Assembly: GCA_038528235.1 (NCBI GenBank)
Contig: JBCBEX010000041.1
Location: forward strand, 1-35,702
Direction of reading: 5' to 3'
Source: JBCBEX01 sp038528235
GTDB taxonomy: Bacteria > Bacteroidota > Rhodothermia > Rhodothermales > Rubricoccaceae
DNA length: 35,702 nucleotides
Shown here: positions 31,188 to 35,702 of the stretch, piece by piece
How the letters are laid out: every line of letters begins with the position of its first letter
Numbering within the stretch: the stretch's first letter is position 1
Made by a program: the position numbers and the translations under genes
The notes under the pieces: generated by a model
What the model was told of the DNA's origin: nothing
What the model saw: the letters and a program-made list of their open reading frames with translations, nothing else
The model's database searches: none

Positions 31188-32240
31188 ATGTCCCGAATCG
31201 TCACCTTCGGCGAGGTCATGCTTCGCCTCTCGCCACCAAGCTTTCAACGCTTCACCCAGGCCGCCACGTTCGACGTCACCTTCGGCGGCGGCGAGGCCAA
31301 CGTGGCCGTCTCGCTCGCGCACTTCGGGCACGACGCTGCGTTCGTCTGCAAGCTCCCCACTCACGAGATCGGGCAAGCCGCGGTAGGCCACCTTCGCCGA
31401 TTCGGCGTCGACACGCAGCATATCATACGCGGCGGCGACCGCGTCGGGATCTACTTCCTCGAAACGGGGGCGAGCCAGCGCCCTTCGAAGGTCGTCTATG
31501 ACCGCGCGCACTCGGCCGTGAGCCAAATGGACGCCCACGAGGTGGACTGGGCCACGGTCTTCGAGGGGGCAGACTGGTTCCACTGGACCGGCATCACGCC
31601 CGCGCTCAGCCCCATCGCGCGGCAGACGCTCAGGGCCGCCTGCGAAGCTGCGAAGTCGGCGGGCGTCCCGGTGTCATGCGACCTCAACTACCGCAAGAAG
31701 CTCTGGACCATCGGCGAAGCCAGGGAGACGATGCGCCCGCTCATGCAGTACGTCGATGTCTGCATCGCGAACGAAGAGGACGCCGACCGCTCGCTCGGGG
31801 TCACCGTCGAGGGCTCCGACGCGGAGGCTGCAGAGGCGGGCGCACTCGACATGACGGGCTACGCGCGCCTCGCCGAGAAGCTGCGCGCCGACTACGGCTT
31901 CGACTGCGTGGCGATCACGCTGCGGGAGTCGTTCTCCGCGAGCGACAATGGCTGGAGCGCGATGATCCTCGGCGGCGCAGGGCGTGCGGCACCGGCACCC
32001 GTGGCCGTGCGGAGCCGCCGCTACGACATCCGCCTCGTGGACCGCGTCGGCGGCGGCGACAGTTTCGCGGCGGGCCTCATCCACGGCCTGCTCACGAAGG
32101 TCCGCGCGGAGGACGCGCTCGAATTTGCCGTGGCTGCGAGTTGCCTCAAGCAGACCATCCCCGGCGACTTGAACCTCACGTCCGCCGACGAGGTCGAGAA
32201 GCTCGCGGGCGGCTCCGGCTCGGGTCGCGTCGAGCGGTAG
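31188..32240 (+). CDS. kdgK: 2-keto-3-deoxygluconate kinase KdgK (PfkB family)
   Basis: The 350-residue protein has the PfkB ribokinase-family fold signs: MSRIVTFGEVMLRLSP at the N-terminus, FGGGEANVAVSLAHFG (first signature), SCDLNYRKKLW, CIANEEDAD, and the second signature DRVGGGDSFAAGLIHGL with catalytic base Asp291. The pattern FGEVMLRLSPPSFQRF and DLNYRKKLW is that of KDG kinases, not of fructokinases. It phosphorylates 2-keto-3-deoxygluconate made by UxaA and UxuA to KDPG, which the adjacent aldolase cleaves. The start ATG 31188 follows a 113-base C/T-rich leader after the aldolase stop. An upstream in-frame start at 31113 would translate that leader. It is the last gene of the right arm. 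Confidence 0.94.
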   Translation: MSRIVTFGEVMLRLSPPSFQRFTQAATFDVTFGGGEANVAVSLAHFGHDAAFVCKLPTHEIGQAAVGHLRRFGVDTQHIIRGGDRVGIYFLETGASQRPSKVVYDRAHSAVSQMDAHEVDWATVFEGADWFHWTGITPALSPIARQTLRAACEAAKSAGVPVSCDLNYRKKLWTIGEARETMRPLMQYVDVCIANEEDADRSLGVTVEGSDAEAAEAGALDMTGYARLAEKLRADYGFDCVAITLRESFSASDNGWSAMILGGAGRAAPAPVAVRSRRYDIRLVDRVGGGDSFAAGLIHGLLTKVRAEDALEFAVAASCLKQTIPGDLNLTSADEVEKLAGGSGSGRVER

Positions 32241-32329
32241 CCCTCGTCGGGCCCGACCGGCGCGGCTGCGTGTGCGACGTGGTCGAACAACACCGTGGCG
32301 TGCGAAATAGCCGGCACGTGACGTGCGCC

Positions 32330-32365
32330 AAAAAAAATCCCCGTTTTCGATCTGAAAACGGGGAT
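32330..32365 (-). terminator. Rho-independent terminator of tRNA-Leu
   Basis: A perfect 12-bp stem (32337-32348 with 32354-32365, loop of five bases) is followed on the minus strand by a run of eight T. It lies 15 bases beyond the tRNA 3' end. It also separates kdgK from this flank, but lacks a T-run on the plus strand. Confidence 0.93.
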
Positions 32366-32380
32366 GTAAGGGGACTAGGG

Positions 32381-32464
32381 TGCCCAAGAGAGGACTCGAA
32401 CCTCCACGACCATACGGTCACTACACCCTGAATGTAGCGCGTCTACCAATTCCGCCACTTGGGC
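32381..32464 (-). tRNA. tRNA-Leu (anticodon CAG)
   Basis: The minus strand folds as an 84-base class II tRNA. The acceptor arm is GCCCAAG/CTTGGGC with discriminator A. The anticodon arm CTACA-TTCAGGG-TGTAG has anticodon CAG. A long variable arm (GACCGTATGGTC region) and the T-loop GGTTCGAGTCC follow. No CCA is encoded. The D-loop contains GGTAGACGCG as in leucine tRNAs. Confidence 0.97.
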
Positions 32465-32474
32465 AACAGGGCAA

Positions 32475-32506
32475 CTAAGGTAAAGCGCCGCGAGGAGCGC
32501 ATGCAA
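32475..32506 (-). promoter_or_regulatory. Promoter of tRNA-Leu (Bacteroidota type)
   Basis: On the minus strand TTG (32506-32504) and TACCTTAG (32482-32475) are separated by 21 bases and lie just upstream of the tRNA 5' end. They approximate the TTG / TAnnTTTG promoter of Bacteroidota, with one mismatch in the -7 element. Confidence 0.55.
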
Positions 32507-32655
32507 TACGCGCAGGCCCTCGCGGCACCTCTCGCCAGGCTCTTGGCGTCGTCTTCATGGCCCCTCCCACCCGGCCCCGCGTACGACTTGCGCTGCACGA
32601 CCACGGCCGTGCGTATGCTCCACCTTCTGGCTTCTTCGTCTGCCGCCACCCCACG

Positions 32656-34680
32656 ATGCTCACCCGACCCTCCTGCGCCCGGTCGCTCCTCGTCCTCTTC
32701 GCTGCCATCGTCCTCGCCTGGCCTGCTGCTGCGCAAGAGCGTCCGCGTCCCTACCCCGTTCTGCAGCCCCCGCAGTTTGAACGGGCCATTGCGCAGGGCA
32801 CCCGCACAGCCTACGGCGCTCCCGGTCCCAACTATTGGCAGAACCGCGCGACCTACGGCATCGACGTGACGATCGATCCGGCTACACGGTCGCTCTCCGC
32901 CGTACAGCGGGCTACCTACTTCAACAACAGCCCGGATTCACTCGCCTACCTCGTGATGAAGGTGCGTCAGAACCTCCACGCGCCCGGCGTGCCGCGCAAC
33001 CGTACCGTCGAAGTCACCGGCGGCACGACCATTGAGGCGCTCATCGTGGACGGAACGGCCTATTCAGCGACGGCCGGCCGGCTGCAAGCGCCTGCGTATG
33101 ACATCAGCGGTACGCTCCTCACCATCGCCTTGGCGCGCCCTATCCCCCCGGGCGGGCGTACGGTCGTGGAAACAACCTACTCGTTTCCCGTCCCCAACGC
33201 GGGCGGCGCGCCGCGCATGGGGCAGGACGGCGAGGTCTACTTCCTGAGCTACTTCTACCCGCAGTTCGCGGTCTACGACGATGTCTACGGCTGGCACACC
33301 GACCCTTACCTCGGCCAGGGCGAGCACTACATGCCGTTTGCGGACTACGACGTGTCGGTCACGCTGCCCGAAGGCTGGCTCGTCTCCGCCACGGGCACGC
33401 TCACGAACGCGAGCGAGGTGCTCGCCCCGCGTGTTCGCGAACGACTAGCTACCGCCGCCACCTCCGACGAGGTCGTGCGCATCGTGGAGGAGGCCCAGCG
33501 GCTCCCTGGCGAATCGACGGTGATGACGGGCGGGACGCTCACCTGGAACTACCGCGCCGAGGATGTCCGCGACTTCGCGTTTGGGGCGTCGGCGGCCTAC
33601 GTCTGGGACGCGACGCGGGCCAACGTCGGTGACACCGATGCCGATGGCGAGGACGACTACGCGCTCATCCACGCCCTCTACCGCCCCGACGAGCAGGCCT
33701 GGCGCGACCGCGCTGCCGAGTTCCTCCGTTTCTCCGTCGAGCACCTCTCGGATGTGTTCTTCCCCTACCCCTACCCGCACATGTCGATGGTCGAGGGCGT
33801 GATCGGCGGCGGGATGGAGTACCCGATGATCACCCTCATCGGCAGCGACCGCAACGAGCGCTCGCTCTTTGGCGTTACCTACCACGAGACCTCGCACATG
33901 TGGTTTCCGATGGTCGTCGGCAACGACGAGAAGCGCTACACGTGGATGGAAGAAGGCCTGACGAGCTACAACACCCAGCTCGGCGAGGAGGCGTTCGTCG
34001 CGCAGGGCGGCTTCGGCGAGCAGGACATCGACCCGTGGGCGCGGCGACGGCAGTACCACTACTACCTCGCGGGCACGGGCTACGCCGTCGAGCCGATGCG
34101 CCACGCCGACCAAACCCGCGTCGGCGGGGCCGCCCGCGCCGTCGATCCGCTCGGTAGCGCCGCCCGCACCGTTGCGGCCTATTCGACGCCGGTCGTCATC
34201 CTGCGTACGCTCGAAGGCACCTATGGGCGAGAGCGCTTCCTCAACGCCTACCGCTCCTACGCCCGCGACTGGGCCTTCAAGCACCCCTACCCGTGGGACC
34301 TCTTTAACGGCTTCGAGCGCTACCTCGGCGAAGACCTCGACTGGCTCTGGACGCCGATGCTCTTCGAGACGTGGGTTGTAGACTTGGCCCTGGGCGAGGT
34401 CGAGACAACCGCAGAAGGTGTGACCGTGACCGTACGCGACCTTGGCCTGGCCCCCGTGCCCGTCCCCGTAGAAGTGACCTATGCCGATGGGCGCACGCAC
34501 ACGGAAGTCATTCCGGTGCAGACGTGGCTCGATGGTGTTTGGGAGACGCAAGTGACGTTCCCTGCAGGGAGCGTAGCAAGCGTCGTGCTCGACCCGGGCG
34601 GCTACCTCCCTGACGTGGCGCCGGGCAACAACGCTCGGCGGTTTGATCAGGAGGTGGAGGCTGGCACGAACGGTCCGTGA
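32656..34680 (+). CDS. M1-family metallopeptidase (aminopeptidase-like), secreted
   Basis: The 674-residue protein has a Sec signal peptide ending AAAQ (about residue 28). The gluzincin M1 signature is intact: His410-Glu411-x2-His414 in YHETSHMWF, then Glu433 in WMEEGLTSY exactly 18 residues later as third zinc ligand. GGGMEYPMI (upstream) stands for the GAMEN exopeptidase motif. The N-terminal beta-domain (about 40-250) and the C-terminal helical part are present; the last about 70 residues are beta-like. It should trim peptides in the periplasm or at the cell surface. Start ATG 32656 places the signal peptide at the N-terminus; upstream in-frame starts overlap the tRNA-Leu promoter area. 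It lies outside the uronate locus, between two tRNA genes, and no link to glycan use is seen. Confidence 0.93.
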   Translation: MLTRPSCARSLLVLFAAIVLAWPAAAQERPRPYPVLQPPQFERAIAQGTRTAYGAPGPNYWQNRATYGIDVTIDPATRSLSAVQRATYFNNSPDSLAYLVMKVRQNLHAPGVPRNRTVEVTGGTTIEALIVDGTAYSATAGRLQAPAYDISGTLLTIALARPIPPGGRTVVETTYSFPVPNAGGAPRMGQDGEVYFLSYFYPQFAVYDDVYGWHTDPYLGQGEHYMPFADYDVSVTLPEGWLVSATGTLTNASEVLAPRVRERLATAATSDEVVRIVEEAQRLPGESTVMTGGTLTWNYRAEDVRDFAFGASAAYVWDATRANVGDTDADGEDDYALIHALYRPDEQAWRDRAAEFLRFSVEHLSDVFFPYPYPHMSMVEGVIGGGMEYPMITLIGSDRNERSLFGVTYHETSHMWFPMVVGNDEKRYTWMEEGLTSYNTQLGEEAFVAQGGFGEQDIDPWARRRQYHYYLAGTGYAVEPMRHADQTRVGGAARAVDPLGSAARTVAAYSTPVVILRTLEGTYGRERFLNAYRSYARDWAFKHPYPWDLFNGFERYLGEDLDWLWTPMLFETWVVDLALGEVETTAEGVTVTVRDLGLAPVPVPVEVTYADGRTHTEVIPVQTWLDGVWETQVTFPAGSVASVVLDPGGYLPDVAPGNNARRFDQEVEAGTNGP

Positions 34681-34706
34681 AGATGACGCGCGAGCGGGCG
34701 CAGTAA

Positions 34707-34737
34707 TTGCGGAGTGCGCGGGACCTCCCTATCTTGG
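34707..34737 (+). promoter_or_regulatory. Promoter of tRNA-Asn (Bacteroidota type)
   Basis: TTG (34707-34709), a 20-base spacer and TATCTTGG (34730-34737) match the TTG / TAnnTTTG promoter form with one mismatch, 12 bases before the tRNA 5' end. Confidence 0.65.
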
Positions 34738-34749
34738 ATGCCTTGCCAT

Positions 34750-34821
34750 TCCTCGGTAGCTCAATGGTAGAGCATGCGGCTGTTAACCGCAGGGTTGTAG
34801 GTTCGAGTCCTACCCGGGGAG
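34750..34821 (+). tRNA. tRNA-Asn (anticodon GTT)
   Basis: A 72-base cloverleaf: acceptor TCCTCGG/CCGGGGA with discriminator G, D-arm GCTCAATGGTAGAGC, anticodon arm TGCGG-CTGTTAA-CCGCA with anticodon GTT, and T-arm GTAGGTTCGAGTCCTAC. No CCA is encoded. Confidence 0.97.
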
Positions 34822-34826
34822 CCCTC

Positions 34827-34865
34827 AGCGGCCTCTGCATCACGCGCAGAGGCCGCTTTTCTTTT
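34827..34865 (+). terminator. Rho-independent terminator of tRNA-Asn
   Basis: GCGGCCTCTGC (34828-34838) pairs perfectly with GCAGAGGCCGC (34846-34856) around a seven-base loop and is followed by TTTTCTTTT. It lies six bases past the tRNA. The 160 bases from here to the next gene show nothing else. Confidence 0.94.
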
Positions 34866-35025
34866 GAGGAGGAACGAGTCACAGCCCTCTCGATTCTTCG
34901 GTCGCCCTCGATGGGGCGCACGCGGCTGCTAGCGCCCGCCAAGCGGTTGCCGAAGGCTAGCGCGGTCATGAGGATGCGCAGGGTGGCTGCGCTGCAGGGC
35001 CATGCCGGATGCTCCTGCACGGAAG

Positions 35026-35702
35026 CTAGTCGGTTGAGCTTGGGGCGATGGGCGGCGTGTACGCTGTCTGGAGGTAGCGATCGAGCCAGCCGTAAAACTC
35101 GCGATGCCAGGCGAGGCTGTTCTGCGGCGTGTTGATCCAGTGCCCCTCGTCCGGGAACGTGACGAGGCGACCGTCGAGCCCCTGCATACGCAGCGCTGTG
35201 TACGCCTGGAGGCTCTGCTCTAGCGGCACCCGGAAGTCGAGGTCGCCGTGCGTGATGAGCATCGGGGCGGTCCAGCGGTCCACGTAGAGGTGCGGCGAGA
35301 ATCGGTCGTAGCTCTCAGGGCGCGGGTTTGCCCAGAACGGCCCGCCGAGGTCCCAGTTGACGAAGAAGAGCTCTTCGGTCGAGCCATACATGCTTTCTAG
35401 GTGGAACAGGCCCGCGTGGGATACGAGCGTCTTGAAGCGGCCCTCGTGGTGACCGGCAAGCCAGAACGCTGAGTAGCCACCAAACGAGGCCCCGACGGCA
35501 CCGATGCGCTCGTTGTCGACATACGGCTCGGCGGACACCGCGTCGATGGCCGTCAGGAGGTCGGTCATCGCCTGGCCGCCCCAGTCCTGCGAGATCTGCT
35601 CGTTCCAGGCCACGCCGTGGCCCGGCATCCCGCGCCGGTTGGGCGCGACGACGACGTAGCCCTGCGCCGCGAGCGCGTGGAAGTTCCAGCGGTACGAGAA
35701 GA
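35026..35702 (-). CDS. S9-family (prolyl oligopeptidase-like) serine peptidase, C-terminal part
   Basis: Only the last about 225 residues are in the window; the gene enters from the right edge. The alpha/beta-hydrolase catalytic domain is visible: YVVVAPNRRG near the edge, nucleophile Ser in GASFGGYSAFW, acid Asp in ITHGDLDFRVP and His in PDEGHWI, in the correct order and spacing for S9 peptidases. The helix after the nucleophile (AGHHEGRFKTLVSHAGL) also fits dipeptidyl/acylaminoacyl peptidase relatives. It ends in a short Pro/Ser-rich tail. Whether a signal peptide and beta-propeller precede this domain, as usual in the family, cannot be seen. It faces the tRNA-Asn gene and has no visible connection with the uronate locus. 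Confidence 0.9.
   Translation of the reverse strand, partial: FSYRWNFHALAAQGYVVVAPNRRGMPGHGVAWNEQISQDWGGQAMTDLLTAIDAVSAEPYVDNERIGAVGASFGGYSAFWLAGHHEGRFKTLVSHAGLFHLESMYGSTEELFFVNWDLGGPFWANPRPESYDRFSPHLYVDRWTAPMLITHGDLDFRVPLEQSLQAYTALRMQGLDGRLVTFPDEGHWINTPQNSLAWHREFYGWLDRYLQTAYTPPIAPSSTD

Noticed and set aside
32381..32464. tRNA-Leu as the attachment site of a mobile island ending at kdgK
   Set aside because: No integrase gene, no duplicated tRNA 3' end in the window and no change in base style at the border.
1..35702. CRISPR array, insertion sequence or prophage
   Set aside because: No regularly spaced direct repeats, transposase, integrase or phage genes were seen.

Overview
This GC-rich window reads as chromosomal DNA of a member of the Bacteroidota/Rhodothermota group, probably near Rhodothermales. 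The assignment is an inference. It rests on a TonB-dependent receptor with a carboxypeptidase-regulatory-like N-terminus, a type IX-style 'YPNPF' C-terminal sorting domain, TTG-N20-TAnnTTTG-like promoters before tRNAs, tRNAs without encoded CCA, and pyrimidine-rich leaders without Shine-Dalgarno sites. Most of the window is one polysaccharide utilisation locus (PUL) for a uronic-acid-containing, probably sulfated glycan, organised as two divergent arms around a LacI-family regulator.

Left arm (minus strand, 18412 down to the window edge): a TonB-dependent receptor without a SusD partner, a parallel beta-helix sorting-domain protein, two tandem proteins resembling zinc-dependent phospholipase C (the second with a broken metal motif), a secreted GH2 beta-glucuronidase, a secreted WD40 propeller, a Tat-exported enolase-superfamily protein, a large unrecognised lipoprotein with a helical-toroid look, a Tat-exported DUF1961/YesU-like protein, a 1007-residue GH105/GH88-DUF4861 fusion, and a sulfatase cut by the window edge. 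Several genes touch or overlap by a few bases.

Right arm (plus strand, 19795-32240): TRAP transporter dctPQM, a second Tat-exported enolase-superfamily protein, a DASS (SLC13-type) sodium symporter, altronate dehydratase (uxaA), tagaturonate reductase (uxaB), mannonate dehydratase (uxuA) running without a stop codon into KDPG aldolase (eda), and KDG kinase (kdgK). Working model: outer-membrane and periplasmic enzymes desulfate and cut the glycan to uronates. TRAP and possibly DASS import them. UxaB/UxaA and UxuA converge on 2-keto-3-deoxygluconate, which KdgK and Eda turn into pyruvate and glyceraldehyde 3-phosphate. Uronate isomerase (uxaC), fructuronate reductase (uxuB) and kduI/kduD are not in the window.

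Four near-identical 12-bp palindromes (TTAAACGTTTAA type) sit upstream of the WD40 gene, the receptor gene, lacI and dctP. They are very probably the operators of the local LacI protein and would make the locus one regulon. A second palindrome class (GGAAnCGnTTCC) occurs in the same control region.

Right flank (32330-35702) looks like housekeeping sequence: tRNA-Leu(CAG) with its own promoter and terminator, an M1-family aminopeptidase-like gene, tRNA-Asn(GTT) with promoter and terminator, and the 3' part of an S9-family peptidase gene. No insertion sequences, CRISPR arrays or phage genes were seen.
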